DNA from: an uncultured Lysobacterales bacterium
GTDB taxonomy: Bacteria; Pseudomonadota; Gammaproteobacteria; Xanthomonadales; Ahniellaceae
Assembly: GCA_937924195.1 (NCBI GenBank)
Contig: CALDVP010000091.1
Span: 1 to 38,560 of the forward strand
Direction of reading: 5' to 3'
DNA: 38,560 nt
The notes under the pieces are model-generated. The model searched no databases. It was not told where the DNA came from and saw only the letters and a list, made by a program, of their open reading frames with translations. Both the position numbers and the translations under genes were made by a program. Shown here piece after piece: positions 1-7,239 of the stretch. Positions within the stretch are counted from its first letter, which is position 1, and each line of letters opens with the position of its first letter.

Positions 1-29
1 ATGATCGAGAAATTGCGGATGTGTTTCAT
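1..29 (-). CDS. lepA: Elongation factor 4 (LepA), first ten codons only, cut by the window edge
   Basis: On the minus strand an ATG at 29-27 opens the peptide MKHIRNFSI, then half of the next codon, before the window ends. This matches the conserved LepA start (MKxIRNFSIIAHIDHGKST), which leads into the P-loop of this ribosome-bound GTPase involved in back-translocation. The position supports the call: lepA commonly follows the rpoE-rse(-mucD) locus in gammaproteobacteria, and here it lies 176 bp downstream of mucD on the same strand. The fragment is too short for the ORF track, whose plus-strand ORF starting at base 1 is its antisense. No strong Shine-Dalgarno is visible. The identification rests on nine residues plus synteny. 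Confidence 0.8.
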
Positions 30-164
30 CTCACAGCGCCAGCCGACTGCGGCCGACGCGACGCGGCGGCTCGGGGGGAATCCGGGAAGCCCGCGATTAT
101 CGCAGATCGCCGCCCGGGATTCGTCGACGACGCGTCTTCGGCCCCGCGTTTCGGAAGGGCCAGT

Positions 165-205
165 GGCGCCGGGACCCGGAGGACCCGGCGCCACCGCAGC
201 GGTGG
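165..205 (-). other. GC-rich hairpins just after the mucD stop codon
   Basis: Two inverted repeats lie between mucD and lepA. CCACCG/CGGTGG (191-205, 3-nt loop) abuts the mucD stop, and GGCGCCGGG/CCCGGCGCC (165-192, 10-nt loop) follows it. They share two bases and so partly compete. No T-run follows on the minus strand, so a classical intrinsic terminator is not supported. They could be an mRNA 3' stabiliser or weak attenuator before lepA, or only a by-product of high GC. Confidence 0.3.
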
Positions 206-1630
206 TCAGCGGCTCGCTTCCGGACGGATCGCCACGAAAACGTTCGCGTCACCGCGCCGAACCAGCAGCATGATCGCCTGCCCGGCACGGGCCGCGCCCG
301 CAGCGCGCTCGAACTCGGCGACGGTCCGGACGGACTGGTTGCCGACGCGCAGGATCACGTCGCCTGGCTGGATCCCGGCCCTGCCCGCAGCCTGTCCGGT
401 GACGCGTTCGACCAGGACACCGGCATCCACGCCCAGCTGCTGGCGCTGTTCCGCGGTCAGCGCACGCACGGACAAGCCAAGCGCGGCACCCGTGCCGGAA
501 GCGCCGCCGCGCGACCCGGCAGGGCTGGTCCCGGCCGTCGAGCCGCCTCCAAGTTCGGCCACGATCACGGGCACGTTCAGACTGCGGCCGTCACGGAACA
601 CGCCGAGCGTCGCACGGGTCCCGGGCGCAGTCGCACCGACCATCGGCGGCAGTTCGGACGAATCGCCGATCTCGCGGCCGTTGAACGAGGTGATCACGTC
701 GCCGACACGGATTCCGGCCTTCTCGGCGGCACTCCCGGGCTGGATCTCGGCCACGAGCGCACCCGCCGGACGCGGCAGCCCGAGCGCCTCGGCACGGTCT
801 CGGTCGATATTCTGGATCTGCACGCCGATCACGCCGCGACTGACACGACCCTTGGTGCGGAGCTGCTCGACGACGCTCTTCGCGGTGTCGATCGGAATCG
901 AGAACGAGAGGCCGATCGAGCCGCCCGAGGTCGAAAAGATCTGCGAGTTGATCCCGACGACCTCGCCTGCGAGATTGAACAGCGGGCCGCCGGAATTGCC
1001 GCGGTTGATCGCGACGTCGGTCTGGATGAAGGGCACATAGCGCTGATCGTTGCCGAGCGTGCGACCCACCGAGCTCACGATGCCCGCGGTCACGGTCTCC
1101 TCGAGCCCGAAGGGCGAGCCGATCGCGACCACCCACTGGCCGGGCTTGAGCTTGTCGGATTCCCCGAGCGTCGCGGCCGGCAATCCGGTGGCGTCGACCT
1201 TGAGCAGGGCGATGTCGGTATCGCGATCCGAGCCGACCACGGTGGCGACCAGTTCACGACGATCGCGGAGGCGGACGGTGACCTCGTCCGCGCCGTCGAT
1301 CACGTGGTGGTTGGTCAGGATGTAGCCATCGCTCGAGATCACGAAGCCCGAGCCGCCGGAGATTCGCTCGGGCTGCGGTCCGCGTGGCATCCCGGGCATG
1401 CCGGGCATCGGCCCGAAGAAACGCCGGAACAGTTCCGGGATCTCCTCGGGGCTCATCTGCGAGGGATCGTTGGCATCGGCTCGCGTCTTGCGCGCGGTGA
1501 TGTTGACCACGGTCGGCGCATTGCGCTCGACGATGGCAACGAAGTCTGGCAACTGGGCCGGCGCGGCCGGCGCGACCAGCGCCAGCGCGACGGCCATCAG
1601 CACGATCGTGAACGGGGACTTGCTCGTCAT
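206..1630 (-). CDS. mucD: Periplasmic Do/HtrA-family serine endoprotease (MucD/DegP-like)
   Basis: A 474-residue S1C protease with two PDZ domains that would degrade misfolded periplasmic and outer-membrane proteins. An N-terminal signal peptide ends near APA-QLPDF. The catalytic triad is visible as H109 (TNHHV), D139 (DRDTDIALL) and S213 (RGNSGGP). A Met/Pro-rich loop (residues about 73-87) precedes the protease core. PDZ1 covers roughly 260-350 and PDZ2 the last 90 residues, separated by a Gly/Ser-rich linker. The ORF track start at 1672 is too early. I use the ATG at 1630, which begins the signal peptide and has AAAGGA about 9 bases upstream. It closes the rpoE-rseA-rseB locus, the position of mucD in Pseudomonas and Xanthomonadales, but a 321-bp gap separates it from rseB. 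Confidence 0.93.
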   Translation of the reverse strand: MTSKSPFTIVLMAVALALVAPAAPAQLPDFVAIVERNAPTVVNITARKTRADANDPSQMSPEEIPELFRRFFGPMPGMPGMPRGPQPERISGGSGFVISSDGYILTNHHVIDGADEVTVRLRDRRELVATVVGSDRDTDIALLKVDATGLPAATLGESDKLKPGQWVVAIGSPFGLEETVTAGIVSSVGRTLGNDQRYVPFIQTDVAINRGNSGGPLFNLAGEVVGINSQIFSTSGGSIGLSFSIPIDTAKSVVEQLRTKGRVSRGVIGVQIQNIDRDRAEALGLPRPAGALVAEIQPGSAAEKAGIRVGDVITSFNGREIGDSSELPPMVGATAPGTRATLGVFRDGRSLNVPVIVAELGGGSTAGTSPAGSRGGASGTGAALGLSVRALTAEQRQQLGVDAGVLVERVTGQAAGRAGIQPGDVILRVGNQSVRTVAEFERAAGAARAGQAIMLLVRRGDANVFVAIRPEASR

Positions 1631-1951
1631 GGGGTCATCCTTTGGTCGGATCACACTGCAATGGGGCGTCAAGCGGATCGATCAAGGCCCCGAACTGCTG
1701 GGTACCAACGATCGATTCGTGGGTTGATCGGGTGAAGCACGCCGGGATCGCGCGGAGGACTGCGGGTCCGGCATGGGCCCGGACTCGCGCTTTGGATCGC
1801 GCTCGCCGGGGCGACCGCGCGGCGGACCGGCCATCCATGCCCGGATGAGTGCGCCAAACGCGTGGAATACGCCTCGGCGCGCAAGACGGGCGCCCAGTCT
1901 TCACCGGCGGGGCAATCCTCGTCCGTCGAACCACGCATCCACGCCAGCATC
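1631..1951. other. 321-bp stretch without a convincing gene between rseB and mucD
   Basis: No family is recognisable here. The longest minus-strand possibility is about 89 codons from an ATG near 1938 to 1669. It begins inside the gap, has no obvious Shine-Dalgarno, and its translation is rich in Arg, Ser and Pro, like the out-of-frame translations elsewhere in this GC-rich window. It does not look like RseC. I see no clear sigma-70 or sigma-E promoter in front of mucD, although the spacing would allow one. Confidence 0.5.
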
Positions 1952-2827
1952 TCAGTCGGCACGTCGCACCGAACGCGCGATACGTTCGAGGGCGCCCGGC
2001 GGCAGTTCGCCGACCACAACGACGTGGAAACCATCGCCGCTGGCGCCGTAGGCACGCATCAGCGCACGCTGGGCATGGCCGAGAAGCCGCGCCGGACCGG
2101 GCTCGATGTAGACCGAGACGCTGGCAAGGCCATCGGAGAACACGAGGTGTCGACCGGCACCCTCGTGTTCTCTCGCCGCCACCAGCCGGAAGCCCGCAGG
2201 CATTCCGGGGACGGACCACCCGATGAGTTTTGGCTCTGCCGCCGTCGGCGGCGCCGTCGCCCGGGCGGGGCCGGCCGCGAACTCGACCTGGGTGAACATC
2301 GACTGTTCGAGCAATTGACCGGCTGCAGTCAGCACCGCGGAGCCCAGCAGCAATCCGCTCTCGCGCTCCAGCCAGAGGCGATACCCGTAGCGCGCATCGT
2401 CGCGTGGGATGGCGTCGACCACCACGGCCGGGCGCCCTGCGACGCGAGCCTCGCCGGTCAGCGTCAGTCGATAGCTGGCCTCGAGATCGGCGACGGGCCC
2501 GGCGACCAGTGTCGTCCACGGCTCGTCGAGCGCGTCCTCGATTCGGAGTACGCCGGCCGCCGCGACACTCGCCAGCCGACCGCCGGCCCGGACGACTTCC
2601 CGCGGCTCGCCGGTCAGCGTGCGCAGCACGTCCTCGGGCATGCCATCGACGAAGCGACGCTCGACCTCGAGCGCCTGAAGCTGTCCACCGCGCACGTAGA
2701 CGACGACTCCGCGATAGGCGAGTCCGTGCATGGCGCCGTTCATCCGCTGGATCCAGTTCGCAGCGGCCTCGTCGGCCGACGCGACCACCGACCATGCCAG
2801 CGCGGTGAAGAGAAGCGCGGCGCGCAT
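1952..2827 (-). CDS. rseB: Sigma-E regulatory protein RseB/MucB
   Basis: A 291-residue periplasmic protein that binds RseA and shields it from site-1 proteolysis. In the family it also senses mislocalised lipopolysaccharide or lipoprotein ligands. A signal peptide (MRAALLFTALAWSVVASA) is followed by the LolA-like fold that opens with a mature W-x-x-x-M-N pattern (NWIQRMNGAMHGLAYRG). The smaller C-terminal domain begins near WSVPGMPAGF and ends in the conserved basic segment LERIARSVR. Length is close to E. coli RseB (318). It starts 9 bp after the rseA stop codon, so the two are surely cotranscribed. The assignment rests on sequence pattern plus position and is firm at family level. Confidence 0.9.
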   Translation of the reverse strand: MRAALLFTALAWSVVASADEAAANWIQRMNGAMHGLAYRGVVVYVRGGQLQALEVERRFVDGMPEDVLRTLTGEPREVVRAGGRLASVAAAGVLRIEDALDEPWTTLVAGPVADLEASYRLTLTGEARVAGRPAVVVDAIPRDDARYGYRLWLERESGLLLGSAVLTAAGQLLEQSMFTQVEFAAGPARATAPPTAAEPKLIGWSVPGMPAGFRLVAAREHEGAGRHLVFSDGLASVSVYIEPGPARLLGHAQRALMRAYGASGDGFHVVVVGELPPGALERIARSVRRAD

Positions 2828-2836
2828 CGATCGGAC

Positions 2837-3484
2837 TCAGCGGCTGCCCGACTGGGCCCCGGTGGCCGGACGCGCAGCCGGCCACGCCACCATGTTCACG
2901 TACGGGACGAATCCGGCGCGCGCCGAGGCGGAGCCTCCCGCCGCGTGGCGCAGGAAATACGCTTCGACGGCCGGATCCAGCAATTCGACCGGCGCCGCGC
3001 CAGCGCTCGGCGCGAGTGGCATCGCCCAGGTCTCGCTGACCTGTCGCAGCGGCAGCACCGGTGCCAGGTCCTCGGTGCGCAGCGCGGCCTGCGAGGCCAG
3101 CACCGGAACCGCCGGGGACTGCGTTCCGGCGAGCGGCGTCGAACCGGTCTGCGCGTCGCGTCCTGGTCCCGTGACCATCAACGCCAGCGCGGCGACGCCG
3201 GCTGCGATCGCGCCACCGGCCAGTGGCCGCAGCAGGCGGGTGCGTGCCCGCGGCGGCGCCTCCGCGCCTACGCGCTCGGCGACACGGGTCGCGAAGTCCT
3301 CGCCGACCGGCACCACCCGCTCGCCACGCAGGCAGGATCCGACGAGCGCGTAGCGCGACACGGTGGCCCGCAGCGCGGCATCGGACTCGAGCCGACGCGC
3401 GAGGAAGCGCGCCTCATCGCGTCCGAGCTCGCCGTCGACCCAGGCGGACAACGATTCGCGGTTCTGGTCCTGCATGGTCTTCAT
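2837..3484 (-). CDS. rseA: Anti-sigma-E factor RseA/MucA
   Basis: A 215-residue single-pass inner-membrane protein that holds RpoE inactive through its cytoplasmic N-terminal domain. The RseA_N-type domain is readable at residues 8-60 (SLSAWVDGEL...RYALVGSCLRGE). A predicted transmembrane helix lies at about 87-106 (PLAGGAIAAGVAALALMV). The Ala/Pro-rich periplasmic tail would carry the site-1 cleavage region and the RseB contact. An alternative start at Met4 cannot be excluded. It lies 53 bp downstream of rpoE and 9 bp upstream of rseB. The protease acting after site-1 cleavage, RseP, is encoded in this same window at 29255-30601. Confidence 0.9.
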   Translation of the reverse strand: MKTMQDQNRESLSAWVDGELGRDEARFLARRLESDAALRATVSRYALVGSCLRGERVVPVGEDFATRVAERVGAEAPPRARTRLLRPLAGGAIAAGVAALALMVTGPGRDAQTGSTPLAGTQSPAVPVLASQAALRTEDLAPVLPLRQVSETWAMPLAPSAGAAPVELLDPAVEAYFLRHAAGGSASARAGFVPYVNMVAWPAARPATGAQSGSR

Positions 3485-3537
3485 TCCTCGTCCTGCGTGA
3501 TCTGTGCCGACTCGGCCCGAATGGGCTCCATCCGGCG

Positions 3538-4134
3538 CTACGTGCCACCGTCCCCGCGCTCGTCGAGCAACGGCTTGATCCGCTGGTCGATCGCATCACG
3601 GGCGCGGAAGATCCTTGAACGCACCGTGCCGATCGGCGAGTTCATCGCCTCGGCGATTTCCTCGTAGCTGAGTCCCTCGACCTCGCGCAGCGTGATCGCG
3701 ACACGCAGGTCCTCGGGCAGGTCGGCCACCGCGGCGGTCACGGCCGACTCGATTTCCTGGCGCAGCAGTTCGCGCTCCGGCGTCGCCGAGTCGCGCATCC
3801 GCAGCGCGGATTCGAAGTGCTCGGCATCGTCGAGCGCGACGTCGTCGGATGGCGGCCGTCGGCCGAGCGACACCAAGTGGTTCTTTGCCGCGTTGATCGC
3901 AATCCGGTGCACCCACGTGTAGAACGCACTGTCGCCACGAAAGTTCCCGATCGCCCGCCACGCCCGGACGAAGACTTCCTGCGCAACGTCCTGGCATTCG
4001 GCCCAGTCGGAGATGTAACGGGACACGACGCCGACGACGCGATGCTGGTAGCGGCGCACGAGCAGATCGAAGGCACGGCGATCGCCGGCCTGCACGCGCT
4101 TGACGAGTTCGATGTCTGGGTCGGTCTCGGCCAT
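3538..4134 (-). CDS. rpoE: RNA polymerase sigma factor RpoE (AlgU/sigma-24 type)
   Basis: A 198-residue ECF sigma factor that directs RNA polymerase to envelope-stress promoters. Region 2 is evident (RRAFDLLVRRYQ, DVAQEVFVRAWRAI and the FYTWVHRIAINAAKN block). Region 4 is evident as LPEDLRVAITLREVEGLSYE followed by a helix-turn-helix ending GTVRSRIFRAR. The ORF track extends upstream to 4251. I choose the ATG at 4134 (MAETDPDIELV) because it matches the family length, begins just before region 2 and has AGGAG about 11 bases upstream. It heads the rpoE-rseA-rseB-mucD block. A candidate sigma-E-like promoter lies about 78 bases upstream, which would give the usual autoregulation. Confidence 0.95.
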   Translation of the reverse strand: MAETDPDIELVKRVQAGDRRAFDLLVRRYQHRVVGVVSRYISDWAECQDVAQEVFVRAWRAIGNFRGDSAFYTWVHRIAINAAKNHLVSLGRRPPSDDVALDDAEHFESALRMRDSATPERELLRQEIESAVTAAVADLPEDLRVAITLREVEGLSYEEIAEAMNSPIGTVRSRIFRARDAIDQRIKPLLDERGDGGT

Positions 4135-4211
4135 CGGCGGCCCGGCTCCTTGCCTTCGAGGGAGTGATGGTTCCGCGGCGGGAACCTCGGCCGTCCGCAT
4201 GGCCGGGCCGC

Positions 4212-4239
4212 CTCGACCGCGGATCGGCGCCCGAGTTCC
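4212..4239 (-). promoter_or_regulatory. Candidate sigma-E-type promoter for rpoE (autoregulation)
   Basis: Read on the minus strand the sequence is GGAACTC, 16 bases, then TCGAG. The -35 element matches the sigma-E consensus GGAACTT in six of seven positions and the spacing is correct. The -10 is a weaker match to TCTGA/TCAAA. It ends about 78 bases before the rpoE start codon. Autoregulation of rpoE is known in the family; this particular site is inferred by eye. Confidence 0.35.
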
Positions 4240-4273
4240 CCGCCATCGCACGGGCCGGTCGGTCTCATCGATC

Positions 4274-4296
4274 GGGCACCCGCCCGCCAGGTGCCC
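4274..4296 (-). other. Hairpin between the GGDEF/EAL gene and rpoE
   Basis: A 7-bp perfect stem GGGCACC/GGTGCCC with a 9-nt loop lies about 75 bases after the stop codon of the c-di-GMP gene and upstream of the candidate rpoE promoter. There is no following T-run. It is suitably placed to separate the two transcripts, but it is only a weak terminator candidate. Confidence 0.25.
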
Positions 4297-4372
4297 TGTC
4301 GCGTCTGGCGGCGTCGATCAGGCCTCGGATTGTCGCACCCAAGTCTTGCCCCCGGCGAACCAGGGCGAGGCC

Positions 4373-6556
4373 TCAGCGTCGCTCGGCCAACAGGCGTTCG
4401 CGCTCGACGAGCAATTCCTCGAGCGCGGCGACCGGCAACGGTCGGCAGAACAGGAAGCCTTGCAGTTCGTCGCAGCCCTGCTCGCGCAGGAAAGCCGCAT
4501 GCTGTTCGTACTCGACGCCCTCGGCGACTACGTGACGGCCCAGTGAGTGCGCCATGCCGATCGTTGCGCGCACGATCGTCTCGTCGTCGGGGTCGACCCC
4601 GATGTTGCGCACGAACATCTGGTCGATCTTGACGCGGTCGGCGGGAAACCGTCGGATGTAGTCGAGCGAGGCCTGTCCCGTGCCGAAGTCGTCGATCGCG
4701 ATCTGGCAGCCGAGCGAGCGCAGCGCCCTGAGCGACTCGATCAGGTGCGGGATGCGTTTCACGCTGACGCTCTCGGTCACCTCCAGCTCGAGTGTGTCGG
4801 GCGGCAGGCCGGTCTCGGCGAGCACCGCGGTTACGTCGGCGACGAGTTCGTGCCGGCCCAACTGCACGGCCGAGAGGTTGACCGCGACCCGCAGCGGCAG
4901 GCCGAAGCGTTGCTGCCAGGCGCGCGCCTGACGACAGGCCTCGAACAGCACCCAGCGACCGATCGGCACGATCAGCCCGGTTTCCTCGGCCAGCGGGATG
5001 AAGAAGCCCGGCGACACCATGCCCATTTCAGGGTGTTCCCAGCGCACCAGCGCCTCGATGCCGATGATGTCTTCGTCGCGGGCGGAAACCTGTGGCTGGA
5101 AGTGCAGTCTCAGTTCACCGTGGGCCTCGGCCACTCGCAGGCGGGCCTCGAGCGTGGCGCGCTCGCGACGCGATTCGCGCAGGTCGGCGACGAACACGTG
5201 CGTCTGGTCAATGCCGAGACCCTTGCCGGTACGCAACGCGATATCGGCTTGACGCACGAGATCCTCGGCCGACCCGGCATCGTCCGGGAAATGGCAGACG
5301 CCGACGCTGGCCGTCACACGCACCTCCTCGCGCTCTTCGAGGGCGATCGGCTCCGCGAGCGCGGTCCGAAGCTTCGCGGCAACGGTCTCGGCGTCGCCGC
5401 GGACCCGCAGCTCACGCAGGCAGACCGCGAACTCGTCGCCAGCGTAGCGCGCGACGAGATCGGTGCCCCGCACGGTCTGGCGCACGCGGCGGGCGCTCTC
5501 GACCAGGATTCGGTCGGCGAGGTCATGACCGAAGACTTCGTTGACGTTCTTGAAGCGGTCGAGGTTGACCAGCAGCACGGCACAGCGCTCGCCGCTGGTG
5601 CGGGCGCTACGCACCACCTCATGCAACCGCTGGTTGAACTGGGCCCGGTTCGCGAGTCGCGTCAGCGCGTCCCGCTCCTCCATCCGGCGACTCTGCTCGC
5701 GCAACCGCACGAGGCGGAACTCGATGGCGAGCCGCGCCGCGGCGATCCGCAGCAAGTTCCCGACCAGGCTCCCGTCGCGCCATTCCTGCAGGGTCCAGGC
5801 AACGATCGATCCGCGCGCCGAACCGTCCTCGTCGAGTATCGGAACGGCAAGGATTCCCGCGGCCCGGGTCGCGTGCAGCAACTTGGCGACGCCGGCCGCG
5901 TCGGCATCGCGGGTGACCGAGACCATCGCCACACCCCGGCATGCGGCTCGGATCGCGCCCCAGTCGGGCCGACCATCGCCAATGCGCGCGAGTTCGACGA
6001 CGTCGAACGGCTCGGCGTCATCGCCACGCCAACGCGCGACCGCGAAGAAGCTGCCCGGGAACCACTCGGCCAGGCGATCGACGACGGCTGCTGCCGGATT
6101 CTCGGCGGGCGCGAGCAAGGCCGCCGCGCGGCCAAGCAACGCGCTCGGCGCATCCGCGTCGCCGCGATCCGCCCGGGCCCGAGCGAAGGCCACTGCGGCC
6201 CGCCACCCGAGTTCGTGCGGGTCGATCGGCCGGCGGATGGCCTCGATCCCCGCGACCCCCAGTGCCGCGAGACCGGCCCACGCCGACTCGGCGCAGGCGA
6301 GCAAAAGCCCGATCGGATGTTCGCTCAGCGAAATCAATGTGCGCGCGTCGACCAGCGACGTCTTGGCCGAACTCGCGTCGAGCAAGATCAGAGCCGGCCG
6401 ACCCGCCTCCAGCGCTCCCTCGAGCGCCGCCTCGGCATTGGCTGCCTTCACGAACTCAAGGCCGATGCGCCGCGCCCAGTCGGCCACGCGCACGTCGTCC
6501 CCGCGATCGCCGAGCGCGCACAAGACCACGAGTCCTTCGGGCAATGCGCCGCTCAT
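4373..6556 (-). CDS. Cyclic-di-GMP turnover protein: pseudo-receiver, GAF-like, GGDEF and EAL domains
   Basis: A cytoplasmic protein of 727 residues with no obvious signal peptide or membrane segments. Residues 1-125 look like a degenerate receiver domain (PALILLDAS where the phospho-Asp strand would be, but no clear N-terminal acidic pair). Residues about 140-300 resemble a GAF sensor. The GGDEF domain starts near ERDALTRLANR. Its signature reads AGDEF (372-376), and an RxxD inhibitory site (RGTD) sits five residues before it. The EAL domain is intact: EALVRW (E501), NLSAVQ, ELEVTES, DDFGTG, VKID, AEGVE and LQGFLFCRPLP. The phosphodiesterase is therefore probably active; the cyclase may be active or only GTP-binding. 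The start is the ATG at 6556, overlapping the upstream stop as ATGA. The ORF track start at 6697 lies inside the upstream gene. Confidence 0.9.
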   Translation of the reverse strand: MSGALPEGLVVLCALGDRGDDVRVADWARRIGLEFVKAANAEAALEGALEAGRPALILLDASSAKTSLVDARTLISLSEHPIGLLLACAESAWAGLAALGVAGIEAIRRPIDPHELGWRAAVAFARARADRGDADAPSALLGRAAALLAPAENPAAAVVDRLAEWFPGSFFAVARWRGDDAEPFDVVELARIGDGRPDWGAIRAACRGVAMVSVTRDADAAGVAKLLHATRAAGILAVPILDEDGSARGSIVAWTLQEWRDGSLVGNLLRIAAARLAIEFRLVRLREQSRRMEERDALTRLANRAQFNQRLHEVVRSARTSGERCAVLLVNLDRFKNVNEVFGHDLADRILVESARRVRQTVRGTDLVARYAGDEFAVCLRELRVRGDAETVAAKLRTALAEPIALEEREEVRVTASVGVCHFPDDAGSAEDLVRQADIALRTGKGLGIDQTHVFVADLRESRRERATLEARLRVAEAHGELRLHFQPQVSARDEDIIGIEALVRWEHPEMGMVSPGFFIPLAEETGLIVPIGRWVLFEACRQARAWQQRFGLPLRVAVNLSAVQLGRHELVADVTAVLAETGLPPDTLELEVTESVSVKRIPHLIESLRALRSLGCQIAIDDFGTGQASLDYIRRFPADRVKIDQMFVRNIGVDPDDETIVRATIGMAHSLGRHVVAEGVEYEQHAAFLREQGCDELQGFLFCRPLPVAALEELLVERERLLAERR

Positions 6557-7071
6557 TCGACCCAGCGTCCATTGCGCAGCCGCAGTGGGGAGCGGCCCGG
6601 CTGATCGAAGATCCGCGTCGCGACCCGTTCGAGCGCGGAATCGAGGCCGATGTAGCGGTCCATCAGCACGATCCGCTTCGGCGCCGCGTCCGGACACCCG
6701 TCGGCGAGCATCTCGCGCAGTCGCATCAGCGCGGCCGAGCCCGGCACCAGTCCCAACGTCGAGACCGGATGGAACAGGTAGATCCCGAAATGCCCGCTGG
6801 CGTGAATGTGGCGGAGCGCGTCGAAGCCGCTACCGGTCCCTGGGACGTGGACACCCGGCTCGCGCAGGCTGCCGATACCGACGCCGGGCACGAAGTGATA
6901 GATCGCCTGGCCCTCGCGCAGCGCGGCCTGCCGGAACTGATCGAGCAACGCCTCGGGGCGCGGCGTCTCGATCGCCACGAGCAGGCCCGGGCTCTCGATG
7001 ACGCGCGCCGTGAGACCCGCGAAAACCGGTCGGCCGGCGAGCGGACTGGACGGGTTGGCGTCGCTGGGCAT
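6553..7071 (-). CDS. Uncharacterised 172-residue protein, possibly a stand-alone Ycf46-type AAA N-terminal-like domain
   Basis: I do not recognise this as a named family. It is soluble, with no signal peptide or membrane helix. The pattern (LLVAIETPRPEALLDQFRQA, a central FDALRHIHASGHFGIYLFHP, then LMRLREML and KRIVLMDRY) resembles the non-catalytic N-terminal P-loop-like domain of Ycf46-type AAA proteins, which read roughly ...al..i...pgifllkDFH...R.LRDL....ktivlls. No Walker A (GxxxxGK[ST]) is present, so ATP hydrolysis is unlikely. Its stop overlaps the start of the GGDEF/EAL gene as ATGA, implying translational coupling and a shared role, perhaps as an input or partner protein. The family link is an inference from pattern only. 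Confidence 0.6.
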   Translation of the reverse strand: MPSDANPSSPLAGRPVFAGLTARVIESPGLLVAIETPRPEALLDQFRQAALREGQAIYHFVPGVGIGSLREPGVHVPGTGSGFDALRHIHASGHFGIYLFHPVSTLGLVPGSAALMRLREMLADGCPDAAPKRIVLMDRYIGLDSALERVATRIFDQPGRSPLRLRNGRWVE

Positions 7072-7239
7072 CCGCTAAGTCTGCCGCAAGTCGCGCCAGA
7101 CCGTCGCCGCCAGTGTCGGCGCGACGCGAGTCGACAACGACCCTCACCCGCGCGGACCTCAACGATCACGATGCGTGGATGCACCGTTCGCCCGGTCTGC
7201 GCTACTTTCCGATCGGTGCTGAAACGGAGTACCGAGCCG

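Noticed and set aside
1-273. Plus-strand ORF of 90 aa beginning at base 1
   Set aside because: Its first bases are the exact antisense of the lepA start (MKHIRNFSI on the minus strand), and the rest is Arg/Pro-rich out-of-frame translation over the mucD end.
1669-1938. About 89-codon minus-strand ORF in the rseB-mucD gap
   Set aside because: No recognisable family, no Shine-Dalgarno, composition like the shadow frames; kept only as a gap note.
1862-3667. 601-aa plus-strand ORF
   Set aside because: Antisense to rseB, rseA and rpoE, which have clear family motifs; long antisense ORFs are expected at this GC content.
4547-6604. 685-aa plus-strand ORF
   Set aside because: Antisense of the GGDEF/EAL gene, with no domain of its own.
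7072-7239. Promoter in the divergent gap upstream of fadJ
   Set aside because: TACTTT at 7203-7208 is a poor -10 with no matching -35; no FadR-like operator could be read with confidence.
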